Notes under the pieces: model-generated
Database searches by the model: none
What the model was told of the DNA's origin: nothing
The model's input: the letters and a program-made list of their open reading frames with translations, nothing else
Program-made: the position numbers and the translations under genes
Shown here: positions 17,118-26,468 of the stretch, piece by piece
How the letters are laid out: every line of letters starts with the position of its first letter
Position numbering within the stretch: the stretch's first letter is position 1
Assembly: GCF_003335045.1 (NCBI RefSeq)
Contig: NZ_QOZG01000004.1
Location: forward strand, 310,001-374,000
Origin: Paramesorhizobium salinisoli
GTDB taxonomy: Bacteria > Pseudomonadota > Alphaproteobacteria > Rhizobiales > Rhizobiaceae
Direction of reading: 5' to 3'
Length of the DNA: 64,000 nucleotides

Positions 17118-18518
17118 TCATTCCGCCGGTTCGGTTGCCCTCAGCGCGCGGAGTGCAGCTTCGGCTGATTCGCGCTCGATACGGGCATAGTGCTCAAACT
17201 CGTTCAGCACTTGGGCGCCGAGATCGCTCTCGAACCGCTTCTGGTTGGGGCTTTCGACGAATTCCTGTGCCTGATCGTCACCCAGATTGGACTGGAATAT
17301 ACCTGCTGCGCTGACCGGCAGGAAGTCCTCATAGGTGATCGGATCAAAGCATATCGCGCCTGCTGCGATGAGTGCTTCCACATCATCCGTATCGGACAGG
17401 CTTTTTGCCTTTGCATCCGGCGCAACCGAATAGGCGAAATAGCCAAGGCCCTGAGCCCGGATTTCCGCCCAATCGTCGGGGAAGGCGTGGAAAACGTCTT
17501 GAAGCGCCTTTTCATATTCGACGGCGTTGGAGCCATCGGCTGCCGGACGGACATGCTTGCGCGTCTCGTCGAGCAGGCTGTCGTAAAGCGCGCGACCTTT
17601 CGGCGTGAGCGCAATGCCGCGCTGTTCGATCTCGCCGAAGCGGGCCGTGTGGGAACCTGGCTTCCACGCGCCATCGTCGTCGATGAACGAGACCTGCTCC
17701 TCCAGCGCCTTGAAAGAGGTCTGGCGCAGGAGGATCGGGCATTTGCGCGTCGGCGGGCCTTCGACGACGGCTTTTGGCGCGATGCCACGCTCGGGCATCA
17801 GCCGCTGTACGGCGTCAATATCGAGTGTGCGTGGGGTCAAATGATTGATGTGTGGGCCCTTGAACGACACCACGTCGGCGATGAGGCGGTGTGCGTCGTG
17901 CAGGCGGCGGTAAAGTTCGGCGCTGACATTGGCGCGGTCATGCCAGCGGAAGGTTTCCAGCACTTCTGCGACGAATTGTGCCGCGTCCTGCGTGTCTAGT
18001 CCGCCTTGCGCCTCCGCCTTCTCGAAGAGCGCGATCGCGCCGGGGGTGAAAATCCGGCGGGCGGCAAGGGTGCGTTGGGCTTCCCCGCGCAGGCTTTCGT
18101 CGGCGATGAGATCGAGCCGCAGCAGCGAGGTGAAAACGCGGAACGGATTGCGCTTCAACGCCACATCGCCGACCGGGCGGAAGGCGGTCGAGTGGACCGG
18201 AACGCCGGCGGAGCTCAGATCGTAATAGCCCACAGGGAACATGCCCATCACCGCGAAGACGCGGCGCATCAGGCCAAGTTCTTCCGCTGTGCCGAGGCGA
18301 ATTGCGCCGTGGCGCTCCTCGGAAATGCGGTCGAGCGAATCCGTCTGCTCCAGTCGCTCCCGCAGTTGCGGCGAGGCGTCGAGCGTCGCGTTGTTGACGT
18401 CCGCCACGAGGTCGAGCAGCGTGCCGTAGGCGGGTACTTCCTTGCGGTACATGGCGGACATGGCCGCAGAGAATGCCGAGCGGATATCGTCGGCGGAAGC
18501 CAAACTCTCTTTTTTCAT
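17118..18518 (-). CDS. hglS: 2-oxoadipate dioxygenase/decarboxylase (HglS, DUF1338)
   Basis: A 466-residue DUF1338/VOC-superfamily protein of the YdcJ/HglS type, a non-haem iron enzyme that converts 2-oxoadipate to D-2-hydroxyglutarate. Likely metal-binding segments are VPVHSTAFRP, GPHINHLTPR and FGEIEQRG. The family match rests on these motifs, on full length, and on the neighbouring amaA and amaB homologues, which together connect pipecolate to 2-oxoglutarate. I chose the ATG at 18518, which has GAGG eight bases upstream, over a TTG at 18524. The gene is divergent from lysR. The aminotransferase making 2-oxoadipate from 2-aminoadipate is not in the window. Confidence 0.85.
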   Translation of the reverse strand: MKKESLASADDIRSAFSAAMSAMYRKEVPAYGTLLDLVADVNNATLDASPQLRERLEQTDSLDRISEERHGAIRLGTAEELGLMRRVFAVMGMFPVGYYDLSSAGVPVHSTAFRPVGDVALKRNPFRVFTSLLRLDLIADESLRGEAQRTLAARRIFTPGAIALFEKAEAQGGLDTQDAAQFVAEVLETFRWHDRANVSAELYRRLHDAHRLIADVVSFKGPHINHLTPRTLDIDAVQRLMPERGIAPKAVVEGPPTRKCPILLRQTSFKALEEQVSFIDDDGAWKPGSHTARFGEIEQRGIALTPKGRALYDSLLDETRKHVRPAADGSNAVEYEKALQDVFHAFPDDWAEIRAQGLGYFAYSVAPDAKAKSLSDTDDVEALIAAGAICFDPITYEDFLPVSAAGIFQSNLGDDQAQEFVESPNQKRFESDLGAQVLNEFEHYARIERESAEAALRALRATEPAE

Positions 18519-18646
18519 GGTCAAATGCCTCGCATTATGGATGAAGCCGGCTCGGAGAGCTTGCTATATCATGCAGAAAGCAGATCATATCCGTCTCTCT
18601 TGTGGCGCGATTGCGATGGATTCGACTATGTTGATGCGAGGCAGGA

Positions 18647-19591
18647 ATGAAACTTAGCCGAAGGCTTATTCCAGACATAGCCACGCTGCAGGCCTTCGAA
18701 TGCGCGGCACGGCACGGCAGCTTCACGCAGGCCGCGCATGAGCTGAACCTGACGCAAAGCGCGGTGAGCCGCCAAATCAAGGATCTGGAGGGCCAGCTTG
18801 GCGTGTTGCTTTTCGAGCGAATCCGCCAGCGCATATTGCTCTCCGATGCGGGACGGAAATTTCTGCCCGAGGTGCGCCGGCTGCTCAACCAGGCCGAGGA
18901 TACGATGCTGCGCGCCATGGCCTCGGCACAGTCGGCATCCTCACTCTCGATCGCGACACTGCCGACCTTCGGCAGCCGCTGGCTGATGCCGCGCCTGCCG
19001 GATTTCACTGCGCTCAATCCCGGCGTGGCGCTCAACATCGCCTCGCGTTCGGCTGTCTTCGATTTCAACGAGCAGCCATTCGATCTCGCCATCCATTACG
19101 GCCAGCCGGTGTGGGCGCATGCGACCTGCAACTATCTTTGCAGCGAGATGATCGTCCCCGTGGCGAGCCCATCATTCCTGGTGGATCATCCGGTCGATGA
19201 GCCAGGGGCGCTCGAGGATGAGCCGCTCCTGCACTTGGCGACGCGGCCTAAAATCTGGGCGCAGTGGTTCGAGGGAAGCGGCATCGAGGCGCGGTCGGCC
19301 TATCGGGGCCATCGCTTCGACCAGTTCTCGATGGTGATCGAGGCAACCCTTGCCGGCATGGGCTTTGCGCTTCTGCCACTTTATCTGATCGAACAGGAAT
19401 TGCGCGAGAAGCGCCTGATCATTGTCTTTGACAGACTGCTAAAGACCGAGAATGACTATTATCTGGTGGTGCCGGAGGGGAAACACGAAAATCCGCTGAC
19501 GCAGACTTTTTGCAGCTGGATTGCCGGGCAGGTGGGCAAGAGCGATTATCAGGCGGCGCTTGGTTCCGTGGTTCATTCCGGCCGGGAATGA
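18647..19591 (+). CDS. LysR-family regulator of the pipecolate/lysine cluster
   Basis: A 314-residue LysR protein. The HTH is at about residues 20-40 (GSFTQAAHELNLTQSAVSRQI), with the following LFERIRQRILLSDAGRKF typical of the GcvA-like branch. The effector-binding domain starts near residue 92. It sits between hglS (divergent) and amaA (same strand, 113 bases downstream), so it is the natural candidate activator for both. The effector might be pipecolate or aminoadipate, which is an inference from position. Confidence 0.9.
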   Translation: MKLSRRLIPDIATLQAFECAARHGSFTQAAHELNLTQSAVSRQIKDLEGQLGVLLFERIRQRILLSDAGRKFLPEVRRLLNQAEDTMLRAMASAQSASSLSIATLPTFGSRWLMPRLPDFTALNPGVALNIASRSAVFDFNEQPFDLAIHYGQPVWAHATCNYLCSEMIVPVASPSFLVDHPVDEPGALEDEPLLHLATRPKIWAQWFEGSGIEARSAYRGHRFDQFSMVIEATLAGMGFALLPLYLIEQELREKRLIIVFDRLLKTENDYYLVVPEGKHENPLTQTFCSWIAGQVGKSDYQAALGSVVHSGRE

Positions 19592-19704
19592 TCTGTTGAA
19601 GAAATAGCGCTTCTTCGGAGGCGTTTTTTGAATGAGAAGCTGTGTCGAAGTCCCTCCGTCGCCGTCCCGGCTGGCGGAGCAATCCGTTGTGAAAAGCGAA
19701 GCCG

Positions 19705-20988
19705 ATGCTCGATGATCCCCGTTCTCACGGTCTCTGGGAAAAGACAGCGCCCGCAGCGCCGCAAACGGCATCGCTGCAAGGTGACCGCGATGCTGATGTC
19801 GTCATCGTGGGTGGCGGTTTTACCGGGCTTTCGACAGCACTTCATCTTGCCGAAAAAGGCGCGAAAGTGGTCGTGCTCGAAGCTGCCGAAATCGGCTTCG
19901 GCGGTTCGGGGCGAAATGTCGGTCTGGTCAATGCCGGCATGTGGGTGATGCCGGACGATCTGCCCGGCGTGCTTGGCGAGGATTATGGTGCCCGGCTGCT
20001 CAAGCTTCTGTGCCACGCGCCCGATCTGGTGTTTGAGCTGATCGCCAAGCATAAAATTGAATGCGAGGCGGTGCGCACCGGCACATTGCATTGCGGCGTC
20101 GGCGCGGCTGGCGTGAAGGAACTCGAACAGCGCGCCGAACAATGGGCGAAGCGCGGTGCGCCGGTGCATCTGCTTGACGCCGACGAGACTGCGAGGAAGG
20201 TCGGCTCGACGGCTTACGCCGCGTCGCTTCTCGATCTGCGCGCGGGGACTATCCAACCGCTCGCCTATGTCCGGGGGCTTGCGCGTGCGGCGATGGGAGC
20301 GGGCGCGGAGATTTTCACGGGCAGTCCTGTCATGTCGGCTGAACAGAGCGGACAGCGCTGGTCGGTGCGGACATCAGAAGGTTCGGTTTCGGCCGACTGG
20401 ATCATCGTCGCTACCAACGCCTATACCGAAGCGCCCTGGCCGCAGGTACGTGCTGAACTGGTGCACCTGCCCTATTTCAATTTCGCTACAAAACCTCTCT
20501 CAGGGAATATCCGCGCAGTCATCCTGCCGGAGCGGCAGGGCGCATGGGATACGAAGGAAATCCTTTCCTCGTTCCGTTTCGACCGGCAGGGGCGATTGGT
20601 TTTCGGCAGCGTCGGCGCACTGCGCGGCACCGGGACGGCGGTGCATCGCATGTGGGCAAAACGGGCGCTCGCTCGCATCTTCCCTGATATAGGCGAGGTG
20701 GAATTCGAAGCGGGATGGTACGGCAAGATCGGCATGACCAGCGACAATTTGCCGAAATTCCATCGCCTTGCGCCGAATGTGATCGGCTTCAGCGGCTATA
20801 ATGGGCGCGGCATCGCGCCGGGCACGGTCTTCGGCCAGGTGCTGGCGCGCCATATCAGTGGAGAGCTTGGCGAAGCCGAACTGCCGCTTCCCGTCACCGA
20901 TCCGCAGGAGCAGACATTCCGCGGCTTACGCGAGGCCTATTACGAGGCGGGTTCACAGATCGCGCATCTGGCAGGCACGATCATTTGA
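19705..20988 (+). CDS. amaA: FAD-dependent L-pipecolate oxidase-like protein
   Basis: A 427-residue DAO-family flavoprotein. The FAD-binding GGGFTG lies near residues 36-41 within DVVIVGGGFTGLSTALHLAE, and EIGFGGSGRNVGLVNAGMW is typical of glycine/pipecolate-type oxidases of the YgaF/OrdL kind. The C-terminal GFSGYNGRGIAPGTVFG is the second flavin-contact motif. AmaA oxidises L-pipecolate to piperideine-6-carboxylate, the substrate of AmaB, and it usually lies with amaB and a LysR gene, as here. Sarcosine or other amine oxidase activity cannot be ruled out from sequence. Confidence 0.78.
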   Translation: MLDDPRSHGLWEKTAPAAPQTASLQGDRDADVVIVGGGFTGLSTALHLAEKGAKVVVLEAAEIGFGGSGRNVGLVNAGMWVMPDDLPGVLGEDYGARLLKLLCHAPDLVFELIAKHKIECEAVRTGTLHCGVGAAGVKELEQRAEQWAKRGAPVHLLDADETARKVGSTAYAASLLDLRAGTIQPLAYVRGLARAAMGAGAEIFTGSPVMSAEQSGQRWSVRTSEGSVSADWIIVATNAYTEAPWPQVRAELVHLPYFNFATKPLSGNIRAVILPERQGAWDTKEILSSFRFDRQGRLVFGSVGALRGTGTAVHRMWAKRALARIFPDIGEVEFEAGWYGKIGMTSDNLPKFHRLAPNVIGFSGYNGRGIAPGTVFGQVLARHISGELGEAELPLPVTDPQEQTFRGLREAYYEAGSQIAHLAGTII

Positions 20989-21053
20989 TTGTCTGCATCG
21001 CGCGCTGCCGGTATACTCGCGCAAGTCCAGGTTAATTCCTACAGGAGCGCGCC

Positions 21054-21419
21054 ATGCCAGATTTTCCTTCCGACGTTCGCTCTATCCTCAACCGGGTCAT
21101 GGATTCCGCGCCCTCCGATCTGCGCCTCGTTGCGCAGCGCCTGCACGATCATGCGGTGGAAGAACGGATGCCGGCGACGGAGGTCAGGCAGAGCCTGGCG
21201 GAACTGGGCTATCGCAACATCGCGGAGTTCTGCACTGATCTTGAACTGCCCGCGCATGTCGCGGAACGCTGGGAGCGCTTCGGTGTTTCATCCGAGATGA
21301 AGCAGGTGTTCCGGATGCTCATCAACCAGCGCAAGCGCTTTGCCGAAGCGGCGGCCGAGTTCGAGAAGCATACCCATGTGGGGCTTCTCGATTTCCTGCG
21401 CAGCCGCGGCGTTCTCTAG
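21054..21419 (+). CDS. Small alpha-helical protein of unknown function
   Basis: A 121-residue protein with no family that I recognise. It has no signal peptide or membrane segment; the sequence is charged and predicted helical (SDLRLVAQRLHDHAVEERM, FRMLINQRKRFAEAAAEFEKHT), ending LLDFLRSRGVL. AGGAGCGCGCC precedes the ATG. It lies 65 bases after amaA on the same strand and 3 bases from the convergent SorC regulator stop. Codon usage looks like that of its neighbours, so I accept it as a real gene. Confidence 0.65.
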   Translation: MPDFPSDVRSILNRVMDSAPSDLRLVAQRLHDHAVEERMPATEVRQSLAELGYRNIAEFCTDLELPAHVAERWERFGVSSEMKQVFRMLINQRKRFAEAAAEFEKHTHVGLLDFLRSRGVL

Positions 21420-21422
21420 AAT

Positions 21423-22400
21423 TTATTCGGCTTCCGCCGTCAGGGCCTTCGCCGTTTCGCTGTCGGTGATGAGGACGCTTGCCGAGACCACCTTGAGTGC
21501 GGCGCGGATGGCTTCGATCTTGTCCGGTCCGCCGGCCGCGATGATGACATTGGGAATGCGGGCGACGATATCGAGATCGATCGCCATGACCTGGCTGTTG
21601 ACGGGGTGGTCGACCAGCCTGCCTTCGGCATCGACGAAGTGGCAAAGGATATTGGCGACCGCACCCTTGGCTTTAAGCGGCTTGATCAGATCGGCCGAGA
21701 CGATGCCATGGCGGAAGATCGTGGCTTTCGGCGAGAGGCCTCCGACGGTCAAAAGCGCGATGTTCGCTTTGGCGGCGTTATTCCTGACTTCCTCCAGCGT
21801 CGGCTGGGCCCAGAGCGCATCGCGCAGTCGGGGATCGTCAACAATCACCGGCGCGGTTATCTGATAGCTGTCTATGCCGTAGATTTCCGCGACTTTCGCG
21901 GCGACGATGGACGGATTGATCCAGCGGGCGTGCGGCAGGCTGCCGACCAAGGCGACGACAGATGCGTTTTCGAGCTTGCGGCGCTCGATGAATTTCAGGC
22001 TGGCGTAAAGCGTTGCGCCGCCGCCGATGGCAAGCGTCATGCCGCTGACCATATGTTCGCCGAGATATTTCGCAACGGCGTGGCCGATGGCTGTTTCCAG
22101 ATGCTCCTCGCTTGAAGGTGTCGGGACGACGACCGCCGAGGAGAGGCCCCAACGGCTTTCCAGTGCCCGTTCGAGCGCGATCTGGGCTGCCGTCTGCCGG
22201 TTGATGGTGGTGACGACGATGCCTTCCTCGGTGCAGGCAGCGAGCGTTCGCATCACCTTTACCCGGCTAACCCCGAGCATCTCCGCGATCTGCTCCTGCG
22301 TCATTCCCTCGACATAATAAAGCCAGGCCGTCTTCACCTTGAGGTTGGAGGAGACCATGGACAGGGTGGGCCCTTGAGCCTGTCGTGTTTTCCTCTCCAT
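21423..22400 (-). CDS. SorC/DeoR-family sugar-binding transcriptional regulator
   Basis: A 325-residue protein. The N-terminal HTH (LYYVEGMTQEQIAEMLGVSRVKVMR, about residues 27-51) is typical of SorC/CggR-like regulators. The remainder is the phosphosugar-binding domain (AVVVPTPSSEEHLETAIGHAV, TLAIGGGATLYASLK, NVIIAAGGPDKIEAIRAAL). These regulators sense phosphorylated sugars or polyols. The gene is divergent from an ABC importer operon that also encodes a nucleotidase and an MBL hydrolase, which suggests that the ligand is a phosphoester or its product. AAGGAGG lies upstream of the ATG. Confidence 0.9.
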   Translation of the reverse strand: MERKTRQAQGPTLSMVSSNLKVKTAWLYYVEGMTQEQIAEMLGVSRVKVMRTLAACTEEGIVVTTINRQTAAQIALERALESRWGLSSAVVVPTPSSEEHLETAIGHAVAKYLGEHMVSGMTLAIGGGATLYASLKFIERRKLENASVVALVGSLPHARWINPSIVAAKVAEIYGIDSYQITAPVIVDDPRLRDALWAQPTLEEVRNNAAKANIALLTVGGLSPKATIFRHGIVSADLIKPLKAKGAVANILCHFVDAEGRLVDHPVNSQVMAIDLDIVARIPNVIIAAGGPDKIEAIRAALKVVSASVLITDSETAKALTAEAE

Positions 22401-22703
22401 GCGTCCTCCTTTTTCCCCCCTATAGCACCAACTAAATTAAATTTGCGAATGTCATATAACTGAATCGCATTTCCCCTAGTTGATCGATGTCCACTCGCTT
22501 TCCGTGCCTCAGGGAATGGCAAGCGGGTCTTGGCACGTCCGCAAGAATTTTGTTCAAATGTGTTTGACAGGTGACAAATGAACATCGATGATAAATCCAT
22601 ACGAGAAAAATGCAGCCATGCCCCGGCGGGACCGATGGAGGATCGGCTTTCACTGGGATACACAAGACAGGTAAAATCAAAAAACCGTTTGGGAGGAACC
22701 AGC
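22401..22703. promoter_or_regulatory. Divergent promoter region of sorC-like regulator and ABC importer
   Basis: A 303-base AT-rich stretch without a gene. A TTGACA at 22564-22569 followed after 17 bases by GATGAT is a reasonable plus-strand promoter for the importer. The region just upstream of the regulator (22430-22460) is very AT-rich (ACTAAATTAAATTTGCG). No strong palindrome stood out as the SorC operator. The importer ATG is preceded by GGGAGGA at 22691-22697. Confidence 0.45.
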
Positions 22704-23690
22704 ATGAAACGCATTCTGAAAGGGATGTTCGCCATCCCTGCCGCGCTTGCGGCATCGCTCACCATCGGCGCTGCGCATGCCGATACGCTGACGCTCTATA
22801 CATCGCAGCCCGAAGCCGATGCGGCGAAGACCGTCGAGGCCTTCCGCAAGGTAAACCCCGATATCGACGTGCAGGTCTATCGCTCCGGCACGAGCGATAT
22901 ATTGAGCAAGCTTGCAGCAGAATTCGCCGCCGGCGCGCCGCAGCCGGACGTCCTCCTCATCGCAGATGCAGTGTCAATGGAGGCCCTGAAAAAGGACAAG
23001 CGCCTGCGTCCTTACGAGAAAGCCAATGTCGAGGGATTTCCGGCCGATTCCTACGATCCGGAGAAGACCTATTTCGGCAGCAAGCTGATCACCACGGGCA
23101 TCGCCTATAATTCGGCTGCCACCGAGAAGCCACAGCATTGGGCCGATCTCGCAAAGCCGGAATATAAAGGGCAGATCGTCATGCCTAGCCCGCTTTATTC
23201 GGGTGCCGCCGCCTATCTTCTCTCGGGCTTCGCGCTCAATCCCGATCTCGGCTGGGACTATTTCGAGAAGCTGAAGGCCAACGAGCTGGTCAGCGTGCGC
23301 GGCAACGGCGCGGTACTGAAGTCTGTAGCGAGCGGCGAGAAGCCTTATGGCATCCTCGTCGATTTCATGGCGCTCAATGCCAAGGCCAAGGGCTCGCCGG
23401 TCGAGTTTGTGTTCCCGTCCGAAGGCGTTCCCGCCGTGACCGAACCAGTGGCCATCATGGCGACGGCCAAGAATGCCGCGGGTGCCGAGAAGTTCGTCGA
23501 CTTCATCCTGTCGGACGATGGCCAGAAGCTGGCGCTGGAACAGGGCTATCTCCCTGCGAAGGCTTCCGTCGGACGCCCCGCCTGGCTGCCAGAGGGGACT
23601 GAGGTGAAGATCATGCCGATCGACACGCAGAAGGTCCTGCAGCAGACGGACGCGGACAAGAAGCGGTTCTCAGAGCTGTTCGGCGGATAG
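22704..23690 (+). CDS. ABC importer substrate-binding protein (FbpA/AfuA-like)
   Basis: A 328-residue secreted protein. The signal peptide covers residues 1-26, with cleavage after GAAHA, then TLTLYTSQPEADAAKTVEAF, the start typical of the Fe3+/AfuA/PotD-like cluster D proteins. The ATG at 22704 has an ideal GGGAGGA; an upstream ATG at 22578 in the same frame has no RBS and would bury the signal peptide. Proteins annotated as iron binders in this family include confirmed hexose-phosphate and phosphonate binders; I see no clear paired-tyrosine iron site. With a SorC regulator and a SurE-like gene in the locus, a phosphorylated organic substrate is more likely than iron. Confidence 0.85.
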   Translation: MKRILKGMFAIPAALAASLTIGAAHADTLTLYTSQPEADAAKTVEAFRKVNPDIDVQVYRSGTSDILSKLAAEFAAGAPQPDVLLIADAVSMEALKKDKRLRPYEKANVEGFPADSYDPEKTYFGSKLITTGIAYNSAATEKPQHWADLAKPEYKGQIVMPSPLYSGAAAYLLSGFALNPDLGWDYFEKLKANELVSVRGNGAVLKSVASGEKPYGILVDFMALNAKAKGSPVEFVFPSEGVPAVTEPVAIMATAKNAAGAEKFVDFILSDDGQKLALEQGYLPAKASVGRPAWLPEGTEVKIMPIDTQKVLQQTDADKKRFSELFGG

Positions 23691-23700
23691 GATCCACGGA

Positions 23701-25401
23701 ATGTCCAACGCAAAAAGGCATCAGGGCCATGATGCGGCCCTGATTGCGGTGGTGGCGGTCGTCGTCGCCGCACTTTCGATCCTGCCGATGTTCCGCCTGG
23801 GAATGGAGATCATCGCGCCGCAGGGCAGGTTTTCGACGTCGGCGCTGCAATCGGCGCTTTCGAGTTCCTCCACATGGATCGCGACATGGCACTCGCTTCA
23901 GGTCGGCATCGGCGGCACGCTGTTGGCTGTCCTGCTCGGAACATCGGTGGCGCTTCTGGTCAGCCTGACCGACATCCGCCTGCGCAGCGCCTTCGTTCTG
24001 CTTTTCGTCGCGCCGCTGCTTATCGCGCCGCAGGTAACGGCACTTGCCTGGCTGCAGCTTTTCGGGCCGGCGAGTCCGTTTCTCAAGCTTATCGGCCTAG
24101 CGCCACCGCTCGGCAGCCGCAATCCGCTCTACTCGACCGAAGGCATCATCCTGCTGCTCGGCGTGCAATATGGGCCGCTGGTCTTTCTCATCGTGCGCGC
24201 CGGCCTACGCAAGCTGCCACGCGAACTGGTGGAGGCGGGTTTAAGCAGCGGCGCGGGCAAATGGACCGTGCTGCGCACCATCATCCTGCCCTTGATGACG
24301 CCCTCGATCATCGGAGCAACGGCGCTGGCCTTCGTCTCCTGCGTCGGTAATTTCGGCATTCCCGCCTTCCTTGGCATCCCGGCCAACTATCTCGTCCTGC
24401 CGACACTGATCTATCAGCGGCTCGCCGGGGCCGGGCCTTCGGTCCTGTCGGAAGTCGCGGTGCTTTCCATGCTGATCGGCATCATCGCCATGGCGGGAAT
24501 TTTGGCGCAGGATTATACTGCGCGCCGCCGCGATTACCGCATCGTTTCGACTTCCATGCCGGCGGCTCCTTTCGCGCTGGGGTGCAGGCGGGTCGCGGTC
24601 GAGGCGACGATGTGGCTGCTGATCCTTGTGATGCTCGTGCTGCCGCTGCTCGGTCTTCTCCTGACAGCGCTGGTGCCTGCCTATGGCGTGCCGCTCAACC
24701 TCAAGACGGCGACATCAGGCAATTTCAAATTCATCCTGTTCGAGCATGGCGCCGCAAGCCGCGCCTTCGCCAACAGCATCGGCCTTTCGCTCGCCGCCGC
24801 CATCTTCGCCGTAGTGCTCGCCGTGCCGCTCGGCTATCTCATCACATGGCGCGAGCGCTGGTGGACGAAGTTCCTCAATCTGTCGGCAGAACTCCCTTAT
24901 GCTTTGCCGGGCGTAGTGCTCGCCATCGCCTCGCTGCTTCTGTTCCTGAAGCCGGTGCCGGTGATCGGGCTGCAGATCTACAACACGATCTGGATCATTC
25001 TTTACGCCTATCTCGCGCGCTTCCTGGTGCTGGCGCTCAGGCCGACCATCACGGGGCTGCACCAGATCGACCGGGCACTGGAGGAGGCGGCACAGGTAGC
25101 GGGGGCCGGGCTGATGCGGCGGTTGCGCACCATCATCTTTCCGCTGGTCGCGCCGGCGACGCTTGCAGGCGGCGTGCTGATTTTCATGACGGCGTTTTCC
25201 GAACTGACGGTATCGGCGCTGCTCTGGGCATCGGGATCGGAAACCATCGGCGTGGTGATCTTCTCCTTCGAGCAGGGCGGGGATTCCTCCTATGCGGCGG
25301 CCATATCCGTGCTCGTCGTCGCCATCACTTTCATCCTGATGCTCACCACCAACATATTTGCGCGGTATCTTCCCAGCGGAGTTCTCCCATGGCGGGATTG
25401 A
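23701..25401 (+). CDS. ABC importer permease, fused two-domain (FbpB/AfuB-type)
   Basis: A 566-residue permease containing two tandem binding-protein-dependent permease domains, each with its EAA coupling loop: VEAGLSSGAGKWTVLRTIILPLMTP-like near residue 180, and EEAAQVAGAGLMRRLRTIIFP-like near 465. About 12 membrane helices are visible. One long polypeptide forms the whole channel, the standard form in FbpB-like systems. It follows the binding-protein gene by 10 bases and overlaps the ATPase gene by 13 bases. Confidence 0.92.
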   Translation: MSNAKRHQGHDAALIAVVAVVVAALSILPMFRLGMEIIAPQGRFSTSALQSALSSSSTWIATWHSLQVGIGGTLLAVLLGTSVALLVSLTDIRLRSAFVLLFVAPLLIAPQVTALAWLQLFGPASPFLKLIGLAPPLGSRNPLYSTEGIILLLGVQYGPLVFLIVRAGLRKLPRELVEAGLSSGAGKWTVLRTIILPLMTPSIIGATALAFVSCVGNFGIPAFLGIPANYLVLPTLIYQRLAGAGPSVLSEVAVLSMLIGIIAMAGILAQDYTARRRDYRIVSTSMPAAPFALGCRRVAVEATMWLLILVMLVLPLLGLLLTALVPAYGVPLNLKTATSGNFKFILFEHGAASRAFANSIGLSLAAAIFAVVLAVPLGYLITWRERWWTKFLNLSAELPYALPGVVLAIASLLLFLKPVPVIGLQIYNTIWIILYAYLARFLVLALRPTITGLHQIDRALEEAAQVAGAGLMRRLRTIIFPLVAPATLAGGVLIFMTAFSELTVSALLWASGSETIGVVIFSFEQGGDSSYAAAISVLVVAITFILMLTTNIFARYLPSGVLPWRD

Positions 25402-26468
25402 AAATCAACAACGTCACCAAGCACTTTAACGATTTCACCGCGCTGTCTGATGTCTCACTTGATGTGGCGGACGGGGAATTCGTCGCCGTGCTCGGCCCCT
25501 CGGGATGCGGCAAGACCACGCTCCTGCGGCTGGTCGCCGGCTTCGAACAGCTCGACAAGGGTGAGATCGTGATCGGCGGCAAGGTGATGTCCGGCGCGGG
25601 TGCGAACGTGCCACCGGAAAACCGCAGGGTTGGGATTGTCTTCCAGAATTACGCGCTATGGCCGCACATGACGGTAGCGGAGAATGTCGGCTACAGCCTC
25701 AAGGTGGCGAAGGTGGACAGGGCGGCGCGCGAGAAGCGGGTCGAGGAGGCACTGGCGCTGGTCAATCTGCAAGGGTTCGGCGAGCGGCGTCCGGCCAATC
25801 TCTCAGGCGGGCAGCGGCAGCGTGTGGCGCTGGCGCGCTGCCTCGTCGCCGCGCCGTCGCTGGTGCTCTTCGACGAGCCGCTCGCCAATCTCGACGTGCA
25901 CTTGCGCGCCGCGATGGAGGACGAGTTCGCGGCGTTCCACAAGCGGACGGGAACAACCATCATCTATATCACCCATGATCAGGCCGAGGCGATGGCGCTG
26001 GCGGACCGGATCGCCGTGCTCGACCATGGCCGATTGGCGCAGTTCGCCACGCCGCGCACGCTCTATGAGGAACCGGCAAATGAGATGGTCGCCTCCTTCA
26101 TCGCGGGAGGAATGGTGCTGCCTGCCGATGTCCTGTCGGGCGCGCGCGATGGCTCCTGTAACGTGCGAATACTGGGGCAGGAAACCGTGTTGCGCTGCCG
26201 TCCGGACGAGGTTGCCCGCAGTGACGCAAAGGTCTGCGTCCGGGCCGACGATCTCGATGTAGTGGAGAGCGGCGGGATCGCCATACGGGTGAAGCGTTCC
26301 ATCTATCGCGGTGGCGGTTCGCGCATCGAGGCGTTCCCGGTGGAGCGGCCGGATATAGATCTGCATTTCGACCTGCCCGATCCGGCAAGGCTGGAGGAGG
26401 GGGCGGAGGCGCGGCTCGCTATCAGGACCGGCTGGGTCATACCGCGGGCTGAAGGAGCCGGGCATTGA
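25389..26468 (+). CDS. ABC importer ATPase (FbpC/PotA-like)
   Basis: A 359-residue ATPase starting MAGLKINNVT. Walker A GPSGCGKTT is at about 36-44, the Q-loop at FQNYALWPH, the signature LSGGQRQR near 138, Walker B LVLFDEPLANLD, and the H-loop ITHDQAEAMALADR. A C-terminal regulatory TOBE-like domain covers about residues 240-359. All catalytic motifs are intact. It overlaps the permease gene (13 bases) and the MBL gene (4 bases), so the transporter and the two hydrolases form one tightly coupled operon. Confidence 0.93.
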   Translation: MAGLKINNVTKHFNDFTALSDVSLDVADGEFVAVLGPSGCGKTTLLRLVAGFEQLDKGEIVIGGKVMSGAGANVPPENRRVGIVFQNYALWPHMTVAENVGYSLKVAKVDRAAREKRVEEALALVNLQGFGERRPANLSGGQRQRVALARCLVAAPSLVLFDEPLANLDVHLRAAMEDEFAAFHKRTGTTIIYITHDQAEAMALADRIAVLDHGRLAQFATPRTLYEEPANEMVASFIAGGMVLPADVLSGARDGSCNVRILGQETVLRCRPDEVARSDAKVCVRADDLDVVESGGIAIRVKRSIYRGGGSRIEAFPVERPDIDLHFDLPDPARLEEGAEARLAIRTGWVIPRAEGAGH

